From NCBI GenBank assembly GCA_007118975.1, contig SKQO01000032.1:1-40588 (forward strand): 40,588 bases of DNA. Direction: 5' to 3'. Origin of the DNA: Halobacteriales archaeon. GTDB lineage: Archaea > Halobacteriota > Halobacteria > Halobacteriales > SKNY01. Under the pieces are notes generated by a model. The model was not told where the DNA came from. It saw nothing but the letters and a program-made list of their open reading frames with translations, and made no database searches. This document shows positions 15,734 through 24,360 of the stretch, piece by piece; position 1 is the stretch's first letter; each line of letters opens with the position of its first letter. The translations under genes were made by a program, and so were the position numbers.

Positions 15734-16912
15734 ATGCGCATCGAATCCGTCGAGACGATCCCGGTAGAGATCCCCGGCAAACAGCTTGACGAACCGTACG
15801 GGATTACGCCATACGTGGCCGGGAGCCGCCTGGATGACCTGCCGACCTCGCTGTCGTTCGAAGAAGCCCTCGAGGCGAACGAGGGGGCGACCCGTGGCGC
15901 GTCGAAACTACTGGTCAAACTCACTACGGACGGTGACGTGACCGGCTGGGGAGAGATGAAAGTCCCGTCCATGACGACGGGGGCGACGATGATCGAGGAA
16001 CTGATCGCCCCCACCGTAATCGGCAAACGGGTCTGGGAGATCGAATCCCTGCTCGACGAATTCCACGGCTTCTCGAGTACGTATTACACCGATGTAACGG
16101 CGATGCTGGGCGGCGTGGAAATGGCGATGTGGGACGCGTGGGGCAAGCACCTCGATGTCCCGTTGCACACGCTGATCGGCGGCAAATGCGTGGACGAGGT
16201 CCCGATTTCGTTCTGTCTCGGGTTAATGACACCCGAAGAATCCCGCGAGCACGCTCGCTTTGCACTTGAGGAAGGGTTCTCGGTGCTGAAGACGAAAGCG
16301 AGTCGCTACTGGCGCACCGACGTCGAGCGGATCATCGCCATGCACGACGAGGTGGACGGCGAGCTCGAATTCCGGCTCGACCCGAACCAGCGGTGGGCAT
16401 TCGAAGATGCAGTGCGAGTCGGTGCCCTACTGGAGGATGCCGGCGTGTACCTGCAATACCTCGAGCAACCCATCCGGGTCGATACGTTCGGCACGTACAA
16501 GCGCCTTCGCGAGCGGCTCAAAACGCCGATCGCGGTGAACGAAGACGCCTACTTCCAGTACAATATCGGCCATCTACTCGCGGAAGATGCCATCGACGCG
16601 GCTGTGATCGACCTCGTACCTGCGGGGGGCATCCTCAACCTCAAACGTCTCGCCGGTCTGGGGGCACAGGCCGGTATCTCGTTGTCCCACCACGACAACT
16701 TCGACCTGGGCATCAAAGTTGCGGCGAAGCTCCATTTGATCGCCTCGACTCCTGCGATGAATATGCCACCAGACGTCACCTATTACACCTTCGTCGACGA
16801 CGTACTCGCCGAACCCTTAACCGTCGAGGACGGTGCGATGCCAGTCCCTGATCGACCCGGCATCGCGGGCGAGATCGACGAAGACACCATCGAGACGTAT
16901 CGCGCCGATTGA
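15734..16912 (+). CDS. Enolase-superfamily enzyme, mandelate racemase/muconate lactonizing type (probable acid-sugar dehydratase)
   Basis: 392 residues from ATG 15734 (MRIESVETIPVEIPGKQLDE); the frame is open further upstream through AT-rich DNA, but that part is not protein-like. Superfamily landmarks: the KxK motif in VLKTKASRYW, the three metal ligands in FRLDPNQRW (Asp), YLEQPIR (Glu) and AVNEDAY (Glu), and a C-terminal SLSHHDNFD that supplies the catalytic His. An Asp in AVIDLVPAGG precedes it, so the His-Asp dyad fits the mandelate-racemase subgroup. Many members dehydrate aldonic or uronic acid sugars. The next gene, a mannonate-dehydratase-like enzyme, supports an acid-sugar pathway. 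Substrate not determinable from sequence. Confidence 0.9.
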   Translation: MRIESVETIPVEIPGKQLDEPYGITPYVAGSRLDDLPTSLSFEEALEANEGATRGASKLLVKLTTDGDVTGWGEMKVPSMTTGATMIEELIAPTVIGKRVWEIESLLDEFHGFSSTYYTDVTAMLGGVEMAMWDAWGKHLDVPLHTLIGGKCVDEVPISFCLGLMTPEESREHARFALEEGFSVLKTKASRYWRTDVERIIAMHDEVDGELEFRLDPNQRWAFEDAVRVGALLEDAGVYLQYLEQPIRVDTFGTYKRLRERLKTPIAVNEDAYFQYNIGHLLAEDAIDAAVIDLVPAGGILNLKRLAGLGAQAGISLSHHDNFDLGIKVAAKLHLIASTPAMNMPPDVTYYTFVDDVLAEPLTVEDGAMPVPDRPGIAGEIDEDTIETYRAD

Positions 16913-17062
16913 CGGACGCCGCGACTGTCGTTAAAACGCCCAACGCCGAACAGAGCTTTCACCCCTCCCCCAACATCCCCCTCATCGCTACACATAGAGG
17001 ACTCCGCTTGCCTGACAACAATCGACACAGTCAAGCGTCTCCCGGGTCCCCGACGGGACGAA

Positions 17063-18112
17063 ATGCAACAGGTGACACCCACCGCACGACAGGAACGGAT
17101 CAATCAGCTGCCGATCAGACCAGCCTGGGGACACATGCGACCCGATGGGGCAGATCCCTGGGACGACGAGTTGTTACAGTACATCAAGCAGCTCGGGGTT
17201 AACGATGTCTTGCTCAACATTCATGATCGAATCATGGGTGAGGACGGCTTGGACCTCGAACAGCTCATTCTTGTCCGAAACCAGATCGAGGGTGCGGGGC
17301 TACGGCTCAACGCGCTCGAGCAACTCACCAATCCTCACTACGACAAGATCATCCTCGGCTTGGATGGTCGAGAAGAACGGATCGAATACTGGAAGACCTC
17401 GATTCGGCGGCTGGGCCAGGCCGGGATCCCGATCCTCGGCTTCCACTGGTTGCCGTATTCCGAGTGGTCCAGTTCGCGGAACTACGAGATTCGGGGCGGT
17501 GCTCGCACCCGATCCTATCGCCACGGGGATTTCGATGACGTTCCACCCGTGTTCGATCGAGAGTTTACCGAATCCGAACTCTGGGAAAACTACGAATACT
17601 TCATCAACGAGGTAATGCCGGTCGCCGAGGAAGCGGGCGTGAAGCTCGGCATCCATCCCAACGATCCACCGGTAAGCGGGTTGGGGGGCACGCCGTTCCT
17701 GTTCCGCGATTTCGAGTCACACAAACGTGGGCTCGACGAGATATATCCCAGCCCGAACCTCGGACTGAAGATGTGCTTTGGCTGCTGGTCTGAGATGGAA
17801 GGCGTCGACGCGGTGGAGGCGATCCGGCACTTCGGAGAACAGATTTACTTCATCCATTTCCGGGATGTCCAGACCTGGGAAGACGGAGTAAGCTTTCACG
17901 AGACGTTCATCGACCAGGGCAATTACGATTTCAGCGAAGTCATACGAACGCTGCACGAAGCGGGTGCGACCCCCGCGCTGACCCCCGACCACGTCCCGCG
18001 GATGATCGGCGATAGTCCCCAGCAGCACCGCGGGTATGGGTTCACGCTCGGCTACATGAAGGGTCTTCTCGACTGCGCGCTCCCGGATCACGCTGCCGAA
18101 TCGGCTGACTGA
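17063..18112 (+). CDS. Mannonate dehydratase-like (UxuA family) TIM-barrel enzyme
   Basis: 349 residues, starting MQQVTPTARQERINQLPIRP. Segments of the UxuA family are visible: VKLGIHPNDPPVSGLGGTPF, NLGLKMCFGCWSEM, IYFIHFRDVQTWEDGVSFHE (metal ligands His, Asp, His, Glu), ALTPDHVPRMIGD and the C-terminal GYGFTLGYMKGLL. True mannonate dehydratase removes water from D-mannonate to give 2-keto-3-deoxygluconate, a step in glucuronate degradation. The sequence departs from typical bacterial UxuA at several places (NDPP where DDPP is common), so the substrate may be another aldonic acid. It is separated by 150 nt from the enolase-family gene on the same strand. No kinase or aldolase for the product lies in the window. 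Confidence 0.85.
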   Translation: MQQVTPTARQERINQLPIRPAWGHMRPDGADPWDDELLQYIKQLGVNDVLLNIHDRIMGEDGLDLEQLILVRNQIEGAGLRLNALEQLTNPHYDKIILGLDGREERIEYWKTSIRRLGQAGIPILGFHWLPYSEWSSSRNYEIRGGARTRSYRHGDFDDVPPVFDREFTESELWENYEYFINEVMPVAEEAGVKLGIHPNDPPVSGLGGTPFLFRDFESHKRGLDEIYPSPNLGLKMCFGCWSEMEGVDAVEAIRHFGEQIYFIHFRDVQTWEDGVSFHETFIDQGNYDFSEVIRTLHEAGATPALTPDHVPRMIGDSPQQHRGYGFTLGYMKGLLDCALPDHAAESAD

Positions 18113-18205
18113 TCCAGCCACACGTTTTCGGGCCGTCAAGGGCCACCCCGACCTCGAGGGGCACATGGCACCGTGTCAACTGTCGTCGTCGGCCTCCTGA
18201 GACAG

Positions 18206-19783
18206 TTAGCTACGGGTGTCCCGCTCGTAGACTACCTTGCCATCGACGATCGTCATCCCGATGTTCGTATCGATGATCTCCTCCGGGCGATCGTACGGAT
18301 CCCTGTCGAGCACAACGACATCGCCGAGCATGCCGGGTTCGAGGGTTCCCTTCCGATCTGCCGTTCCCTCCGCCATCGCCGCCCCGACAGTGTATGCCTC
18401 GACCGCCGTTTCGACGCTCACCTCTTGGCTCGAGAACGGCGCGTTAACCGCATGGTGGATCCCGTACAGCGGCCCGAACGGCATCTTGTCGCTACCGAAC
18501 GCCAGCGGGACGCCGGCCGCGACCACGTCACGAAATCGGTTGTCGCCACCGAGTCGGCCCTCTCCCAAGCGCGACTCGTAGAGCCCGCCGGGGGAAGACC
18601 ACTGGAGGAAATTCGGCTGCATACTGGCCACGACACCCATATCGGCCATGCGCTCCAGTGCTGCGTCCGACGCGAGTTCGACGTGTTCGATCCGGAGGAG
18701 CGGATCGTACCGCTCGTACTCCTCGTGAACCTCTTCGTAGTTATCGAGCACGAGCTCGATCGCCGCACTCCCGATGGCATGTGTCGCGATGGGGAGTCCG
18801 AAGGATGCCGCCGTCGTGGCCGACTCGGACAGTCGCTGGGGAGTCATCACCAGCTCCCCGTCGTTGCCGGGATCGTCCGCAAATTCTCCATCGAGTTTGG
18901 CCGTGCGCGCCCCGATCGATCCGTCCGCGAACCGCTTGAGCCCACCAAGCCGAAACCGATCGTCGCCGAATCCGCCCGCAAGTTCTAGATCGCGCATACA
19001 TTCGAGGTGTTTGGGATGCACCCATGCGGTCAGTCGAATCGGTAGTTTATCGGCCCGCCAGGCGTCGAAGAACGTTCGCAACCGGTCGCTTCCTGATCCG
19101 GACTGGACCGTCAGCCCGGACATGGTTTGCACCGACGTCAAGCCGAGTTCAGTCGCTTTTGTAACCGCTGCCGCAAGCGCCTCCCGACCCTTCCGCCCCG
19201 ACGGCCAGAGGTGTCGCCGGAGTCTGCCCACGGCCTCTTCAGTGATCACCCCGGTCGGCTCGCCGTCCGGTCCGATCGCGACGTCGTCCTCGACACCCGC
19301 AAGATCGACCTGCTCGAATGCCCTGGCGTTCAACGTCATCGTGTGCCCGTCCACCCGTTGTGCGGCCACCGGATGCTCGGTGCTGACCTCGTCGAGCTCG
19401 GCCATCGTCAGATACCGGCGCTCGTCCGTCGGCCACATGCTTTCGTCGTACCCGAACCCGATGACCCAGTCGCCAGCCGGTGTGTCGGATGCGTTCGCAG
19501 CCAGCCGATCGAGGGCACTGGAGCGATCGGGCGCTCCGGAGAGATCGGTCTCCAGTTCCACGAGGCCGACGCTCATGATGTGCGTGTGGGCATCGTTGAA
19601 TCCGGGAAGTGCCACACGACCGTCGAGATCGATCCGCCGTACGTCCCCACGGGCCAGTCGGCGAGCGTCGGCGCCGAGGGCCGTCACGAGCCCCCGCTCG
19701 ACGAGCACCGCATCCGTTCGATCAGCCGGATCCGCAGTCACATACACTCGACCGTTCTCCAGTAAAAGCCCGGAACCAGCCAT
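18206..19783 (-). CDS. Amidohydrolase family protein (YtcJ-like, amidohydrolase_3)
   Basis: 525 residues from the ATG at 19783 (MAGSGLLLENGRVYVTADPA); the upstream extension to 19813 is not family-like. Metal-binding HxH is at residues 66-68 (FNDAHTHIMSVG). Further landmarks are YDESMWPTDERR, LGGLKRFADGSIGARTA, ATHAIGSAAIELVLDNYE, VASMQPNFLQW and FGSDKMPFGPLYGIHHAV near the C-terminus, with the final beta-sandwich segment GMLGDVVVLDRDPYD. YtcJ-like proteins hydrolyse amide or related bonds of small substrates, but most are uncharacterised. It is convergent with the mannonate-dehydratase-like gene and divergent from the creatininase gene, 100 nt between starts. Confidence 0.92.
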   Translation of the reverse strand: MAGSGLLLENGRVYVTADPADRTDAVLVERGLVTALGADARRLARGDVRRIDLDGRVALPGFNDAHTHIMSVGLVELETDLSGAPDRSSALDRLAANASDTPAGDWVIGFGYDESMWPTDERRYLTMAELDEVSTEHPVAAQRVDGHTMTLNARAFEQVDLAGVEDDVAIGPDGEPTGVITEEAVGRLRRHLWPSGRKGREALAAAVTKATELGLTSVQTMSGLTVQSGSGSDRLRTFFDAWRADKLPIRLTAWVHPKHLECMRDLELAGGFGDDRFRLGGLKRFADGSIGARTAKLDGEFADDPGNDGELVMTPQRLSESATTAASFGLPIATHAIGSAAIELVLDNYEEVHEEYERYDPLLRIEHVELASDAALERMADMGVVASMQPNFLQWSSPGGLYESRLGEGRLGGDNRFRDVVAAGVPLAFGSDKMPFGPLYGIHHAVNAPFSSQEVSVETAVEAYTVGAAMAEGTADRKGTLEPGMLGDVVVLDRDPYDRPEEIIDTNIGMTIVDGKVVYERDTRS

Positions 19784-19883
19784 AATGACCGCAAGCCCCG
19801 GCCGCGGGTTCAACGTTTCCGTCCGCTCCGATGAGAATCGATACTGGCAAGGGTTGCGGGGGTGCAGGTCGGCTCGAACACCA

Positions 19884-20663
19884 ATGCCCGTCGAACTCGA
19901 CTACGAGGAATACGATCTCGGGAGACTGACCTGGCCGACGGCGGAAGCCGCAATTCCGGATGCGGACTTCCTCCTGTTGCCGACCGGAAGCATCGAACAG
20001 CACAGCCACCACCTCCCCGTCAGCGTGGACACGCTTCGTGCAGAATCGTTGACGCGAATACTTGCGGAAAAGGCGAGCGAGCGGGATATGTCAATCCTCC
20101 GGCTCCCTACCTTGCCGTACGGCTACTCGGAACACCACGCGAACTTTCCCGGGACCATCACGCTCGATAATGAGACGTATCAGTCGGTCCTTGTCGAGAT
20201 CGGCGAGTCACTCGCCCGCCACGGCTGCCAGCGGTTCATCATTGCGAACTACCACGGCGGCAACGAACAACCGATCAAGCTTGCGGCCGATCGCATTCAG
20301 CGTGACCACGATCTCCGAACGTATCCGCTCAACTGGACGGATTACGGCCGCGAGGAACTCACAGAAGAGTTCGGGGAGGAGTGGGGTCACGCGGGCGAGC
20401 ACGAGACCAGCGTCATCGAACTCTTCTACCCGGGTTTCGTTGATGCGGACGCCAAAGTGCCACAAACCAGACGAGGACGATTCGACGTCCGCCAGTACAC
20501 GTACTTTGAAGATATCACGGCGGAGGGTGGAATCGGGGACCCGACCCAATCCGATCCCGCGTTCGTGGAGGGTGTTGTCGAGCGCACGACTGCTCGGATT
20601 CTAGATGCACTGGAAGCCGATATCGAGGAGGAGACCGAACTCGGCGACGTGGACCCGGTGTGA
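19884..20663 (+). CDS. Creatininase-family metal-dependent amide hydrolase
   Basis: 259 residues from ATG 19884 (MPVELDYEEYDLGRLTWPTA). The frame is open much further upstream, but that part only mirrors the opposite-strand amidohydrolase. Metal ligands of the creatininase fold are visible: Glu38, His40 and Asp49 in GSIEQHSHHLPVSVDT, then FIIANYHGGNEQP with the conserved glycines and Glu, and the GHAGEHETSVIELFYP segment. Family members cleave cyclic or linear amides (creatinine, formylated amines, mycofactocin precursor). The divergent amidohydrolase also acts on amide-type bonds, so the two may share a nitrogenous substrate. A hairpin lies 32 nt after its stop. Confidence 0.92.
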   Translation: MPVELDYEEYDLGRLTWPTAEAAIPDADFLLLPTGSIEQHSHHLPVSVDTLRAESLTRILAEKASERDMSILRLPTLPYGYSEHHANFPGTITLDNETYQSVLVEIGESLARHGCQRFIIANYHGGNEQPIKLAADRIQRDHDLRTYPLNWTDYGREELTEEFGEEWGHAGEHETSVIELFYPGFVDADAKVPQTRRGRFDVRQYTYFEDITAEGGIGDPTQSDPAFVEGVVERTTARILDALEADIEEETELGDVDPV

Positions 20664-20694
20664 TCTTCCTCACGGGACGACGCGGCTAAGAACG

Positions 20695-20718
20695 GGTTGG
20701 CGTTCTGTCACGCCAACC
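20695..20718 (+). terminator. Hairpin after the creatininase gene
   Basis: Perfect 8-bp stem (ggttggcg/cgccaacc) with an 8-nt loop. No T-run follows, so it is only a candidate terminator or processing structure. Confidence 0.4.
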
Positions 20719-20779
20719 GCGGGTTCGAGATCGTCCATATAACGACAACGCAGATGAGGCTCCCCACGCGCGTTCCCGA

Positions 20780-21545
20780 ATGGATCACGATCGTATCGAA
20801 CCCGCAGTCGCGTCGATTCCGGGACCGCGAGCCGGCGGAGTGGATCGCCTACCACGGAGCACCCGCCGCCATTTCGATCCCACCTACGCGTTCGTCTGGG
20901 ATCTCGACGGCGCCGCCGCTGGGCCGTTCTCCATCGACGTGGACGGAAACGTGTTACTCGAGTTCACGAGCCAGGTGCGGGCGGCACCGCTCGGGTACAA
21001 CCGCCCCGACATCACGGCAGGACTCGAGGCGTTCGACCTGCCCAGACCGACGAACATGGCCGGGCGAAACATCTAACATATCGGCGGGTGGCCCCAGACG
21101 ATCAGGAGATCACAGGCACCGCATAGCGCGCCGATCATGTGACCGATCTAACCGACATTACGGACTTGAGACCGGCTACCTTTCTAACTCCGGTGTCGAG
21201 GTGATCGGGAACGCCACGAAGATCTGTTGTGCGGACTAGCTGCCCGTGAGACCCTCACGATTGGGGGCGCATTTCACGGCCGAACGCGCGGGATTGCGGT
21301 CGTCAAGCGCTAACGCAGGTGTTCGACGCCGGGGTCGAACGAGGTTTCGAACGTCCGTGGTGGGGGGACTGATAGCGGTCCTCGAGTTCCCGAGCGGTGA
21401 GGGCGTCGATGCGGTGATCCGAGCAGCCGTCGAGCGTGGGTTCCTGACGCTGTCGTGTGGCAGCCGCACCTTGCGCCTGATGCCGCCGCTCTACGTGACC
21501 GAACGCGAGATCAATCTCGCGGCAGCGGCGGTGCCCTCGAGGTGA
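20780..21545 (+). pseudogene. Class III (PLP-dependent) aminotransferase, degraded remnant
   Basis: Pieces of one aminotransferase lie in order but in different frames, with the middle missing. At 20780-21076: RLPRSTRRHFDPTYAFVWD, then DVDGNVLLEFTSQVRAAPLGYNR, the N-terminal substrate region. At about 21168-21239 in another frame: ETGYLSNSGVEVIGNATKI. At about 21257-21310 in a third frame: IGGAFHGRTRGIAVVKR. At about 21360-21545: GLIAVLEFPSGEGVDAVI and SRTLRLMPPLYVTEREI, the C-terminal domain. The PLP-binding lysine region and most of the large domain are gone (remnant about 255 codons against roughly 430-450). The order and motifs match GABA/ornithine-type class III enzymes. This is an old, deleted gene, not a simple frameshift. 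Confidence 0.8.
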
Positions 21546-21625
21546 TTGAAGACGTCCATCTGAGGAGCTAAAGGCTTGCTGCCGACCCTGACCCAGCACG
21601 TGCAAATAGTAGATGCCGTTCCCGG

Positions 21626-23314
21626 TCACGTCCCCCGAACGTCGACATTCGTTTCGAAATCCGCCGCCTCGACGGGAGACGGCTCGGTCGTGTCGACGAT
21701 TGCGTCGATGAGCGTCGGCCCGTCACGGGCCAGAGCCCGCTCCACGGCGTCTTCTAACTCGGTTCTTGTTTCGACGCGCTCTCCTGCCCAGCCGAAACCC
21801 GACGCGATGTCGACGTACGACGGCGAGTCCCACACGAACTCGTGTTCTCCCGTGTAATCGCGTATCTCCGGGGACTTGCTGATGATCCCGTAATCGCTGT
21901 TGTTCGAGACGACAACGGTGATGTCGAGGTCGTACTCCGCGGCGGTGTGTAACTCGTGGATACACATCAACAAGCCGCCGTCTCCGGTCAGACACACCAC
22001 CGGTTCGTCGCGGGCGACCGCAGCACCGATCGCCGCCGGTAGACCGACCCCCATCCCGGCCCATGATCCGGCAGTGACGAAATCGTCCTGTTCGTACACT
22101 TCGAAGGCCTGGATCGACCAGAGCCGAAACCCACCGATGTCCGTCGTGACGACTGCTTCGCGGGGGGTGACCTCCCGAACCGATCCTAACACGCCCGGCG
22201 TCCGCAAGGTCGGCCCCTCGTCCAGCGAGCCGATTGACTCGAGACGTCGATCGTATTCCTCGCGAACGGCCGTCCCGAGACGAGCTCCGTCCCAGGAGTC
22301 GCACGCGCCAGTATCGTCGATCCCGTCCACCAGCGTCCGCAACGCAACCCCAGCGTCGTCAACTATCGCGAGATCGCTCTCGTAGGCACGGTCGAACGTC
22401 GCCGGATCGAGATTTACGTGAACGAGCTGCTCTCCCATCGGGAGAGACCAGCTATTCGTCGTCACGCCATCGAAATCCGTCCCGACGGCGAGCACGACAT
22501 CAGCGGCGTCGAGGACGGCTTTGCCGCCGGCCGGAAGGTGACTCCCGGTTGCGCCGAGCCACCGTGGATCGTCTTCCGGGAATGTTCCTTTGCCCTTGTA
22601 CGAGGTGACGACAGGGACGTCGAGACGGTCCACTAACTCGCGGAGTCCCCCGGCGCCGCCGTTCGCTCGTCGGACACCGCCACCGGCATAAATTACCGGA
22701 CGGGAGGCGGTCGTGAGCAACTCGATCGCCGCCGTGTATGCCTCCTCGTTTTCCCGCTGCTCCTGGCCCGGCGTGAGTTCGGCCTGGATCGCGGGGACGT
22801 TTGCGCCCAAAACATCGCTCGCGATCCCCAGTCTAACCGGGCCGGTGGGGGGCGTGAGCGCGGTCTCGATTCCGCGTTTGACCGCCGCCTCGACGTCGAA
22901 GGGAGTAGTGATCGAGATGTTTTCCTTCACGACGGTATCGTAGGTCTCGGGCTCGATCTCGTGAATGGGTCGCTTGCCCCGTGCACTCGCCGGAACGTCG
23001 GCGGAGACGTGAATGATCGGCACACAATCCTCCAGTGCGTTTTTCAGGCCGTGCATCGCGTTCGTTTCCCCTGGCCCGGGAACGGTGAGCGTCGCGGCAG
23101 GTACCCCAGACGTTTCGTAATATCCCCAGGCAATATGTGGAATCGCGGTCTCGTGTCTCGCCATCACGTATTGCATCTCTGTCCGCTCGGCGACGACGCG
23201 ATCGAGTGGCAGGGTCTGCGTGCCGGGTAACCCGACGAGGACCTCGATACCCGCGTCCACCAGCGCGTCGTAGACCACCGCCCCGCCCGCTCGTTTCGTG
23301 ACCGACTCGTCCAT
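21626..23314 (-). CDS. Thiamine pyrophosphate-dependent enzyme (acetolactate synthase/decarboxylase-like)
   Basis: 562 residues, start MDESVTKRAGGAVVYDALVD. Three domains in family order: the N-terminal pyrimidine-binding domain with the catalytic Glu55 in MARHETAIPHIAWGYYE, a central domain with PVIYAGGGVRRANGG, and the C-terminal TPP-binding domain with WAGMGVGLPAAIGAAVA and the GDGGLLMCIHELHTAAEYD...VVSNN metal-binding motif. Usual family members have HEQ where this has HET, so it is not a typical acetolactate synthase; 2-oxo-acid decarboxylases or carboligases related to benzoylformate decarboxylase or sulfopyruvate decarboxylase are alternatives. It is on the same strand as the broken isomerase upstream (23378-24244), 63 nt apart, so they may have been co-expressed. 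A TATA-like element precedes it. Confidence 0.9.
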   Translation of the reverse strand: MDESVTKRAGGAVVYDALVDAGIEVLVGLPGTQTLPLDRVVAERTEMQYVMARHETAIPHIAWGYYETSGVPAATLTVPGPGETNAMHGLKNALEDCVPIIHVSADVPASARGKRPIHEIEPETYDTVVKENISITTPFDVEAAVKRGIETALTPPTGPVRLGIASDVLGANVPAIQAELTPGQEQRENEEAYTAAIELLTTASRPVIYAGGGVRRANGGAGGLRELVDRLDVPVVTSYKGKGTFPEDDPRWLGATGSHLPAGGKAVLDAADVVLAVGTDFDGVTTNSWSLPMGEQLVHVNLDPATFDRAYESDLAIVDDAGVALRTLVDGIDDTGACDSWDGARLGTAVREEYDRRLESIGSLDEGPTLRTPGVLGSVREVTPREAVVTTDIGGFRLWSIQAFEVYEQDDFVTAGSWAGMGVGLPAAIGAAVARDEPVVCLTGDGGLLMCIHELHTAAEYDLDITVVVSNNSDYGIISKSPEIRDYTGEHEFVWDSPSYVDIASGFGWAGERVETRTELEDAVERALARDGPTLIDAIVDTTEPSPVEAADFETNVDVRGT

Positions 23315-23333
23315 ATGGGTACCCTTCCGAGAG

Positions 23334-23345
23334 CCCCGTTAAGGT
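23334..23345 (-). promoter_or_regulatory. TATA-like element of the TPP-enzyme gene
   Basis: On the minus strand aaccttaacgg is centred about 26 nt before the ATG at 23314, consistent with a leaderless transcript. Confidence 0.5.
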
Positions 23346-23377
23346 TGTTGCTCGGCTACTGGGTCGATTCGCGTGGG

Positions 23378-24244
23378 TCATACGTGGGTCTCGATCAATC
23401 GATCCATCGCTTCCCGTTCGTGGGCGGCGATCGCGACGTCAGTCCAGACGTCGTCAGTGGGCATATGGCATTCGTTAGAGAGGTATCCGTCGTAGCCATG
23501 TGCCGCCAGCGCGGCGATTAACTCGCCGTGATCTGCCCCACCGTGACCCAGCAATCGTGGCTGGAACCGTTCCGTCCCGTTCGGTGTCTCACTTTCGAAG
23601 GCACCTCGTCTGTCGGCGTCGTCGACGCGCAACTCGTCTTTGACGTGGACGTGGACCAGTCGATCGCCCAGGATCTCGATCGATTCACGTCCGAAATCCG
23701 TATCCACGATATACATGTTTCCGGCGTCGTGAATCGCCCCGACGTTGCCCCTATCGATCTCGTCGATGAGATCGGCCGTCGTCTGTGCGGTTTCCGTCAG
23801 GGTGTGGGCGTGGATCTCGATCCCGAGCGTCTTGCCGTAATCGGCCGCCAGATCCGCCGCCTGCTGATACCAGGCTGCCGCTTCCTCGTACTGGTGTGGT
23901 TCGGCATGCCGTTCCGGTGGCCCACGAACGCCGTGTCGCAGGAGATCGGCCTCCATGTTTTCCGAAAGCTAGAGGAACCGCTCGAGGTCCGCGATCTCTG
24001 CCTCCGATTGTTCCTCGGTCACGTCAACGTACCGGCCGGTATACGTCCCGAGCCCGGCGACCTCCAGCCCGTAGTCATCCAGCGTTGATTTGAGCTGTTT
24101 CGCCCTTCGGTCCGTCGTCGAGACGCCGAAATGGGGCTCCCGACACATCAGTTCGACCGCATCGTACCCGACCCTGGCGCTGAGCTCGAACGCCTTCTCC
24201 AGGGTCCGCTCGCCAAATACTTTCGTAAAAATCGCCGTTTGCAT
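23378..24244 (-). pseudogene. Sugar phosphate isomerase/epimerase, fourth paralogue (D), with an in-frame amber codon
   Basis: Start ATG 24244 (MQTAIFTKVFGERTLEKAFE). The frame runs through ARVGYDAVELMCREPHFGV and reaches TAG at 23969-23971 (codon 92), then continues in the same frame as LSENMEADLLRHG, KTLGIEIHAHTLTETA, NVGAIHDAGNMYIV, LVHVHVKDEL and YLSNECHMPTDD to the natural stop at 23378. The metal-site residues all lie after the stop. Ignoring the TAG the product would be 288 residues, the usual length. Three apparently intact genes here end with TAG (permease 34217, binding protein 36525, DUF3604 27535), so TAG is a normal terminator in this genome and read-through as pyrrolysine is unlikely. 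A one-base change from CAG, GAG or AAG would explain it. Confidence 0.82.
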
Positions 24245-24360
24245 GTGTCGAGGGTTCCGCAGGGCAGTCTTGTACGTTCCGAAGCGATACCGAGGGGAAA
24301 CCAGCACGTTGACCGTCTCCCGCGTGTCATCTCCCGGCAAGTCGCCCACTTCGTCCAACG

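Noticed and set aside
18774-19883. 370-codon upstream extension of the creatininase frame
   Set aside because: It lies opposite the amidohydrolase gene, is Ser/Arg/Pro-rich shadow sequence, and the family N-terminus begins at ATG 19884.
23969-23971. Pyrrolysine or other read-through at the TAG in isomerase D
   Set aside because: TAG is the ordinary stop of several intact genes in the window, and no pyrrolysine machinery is visible.
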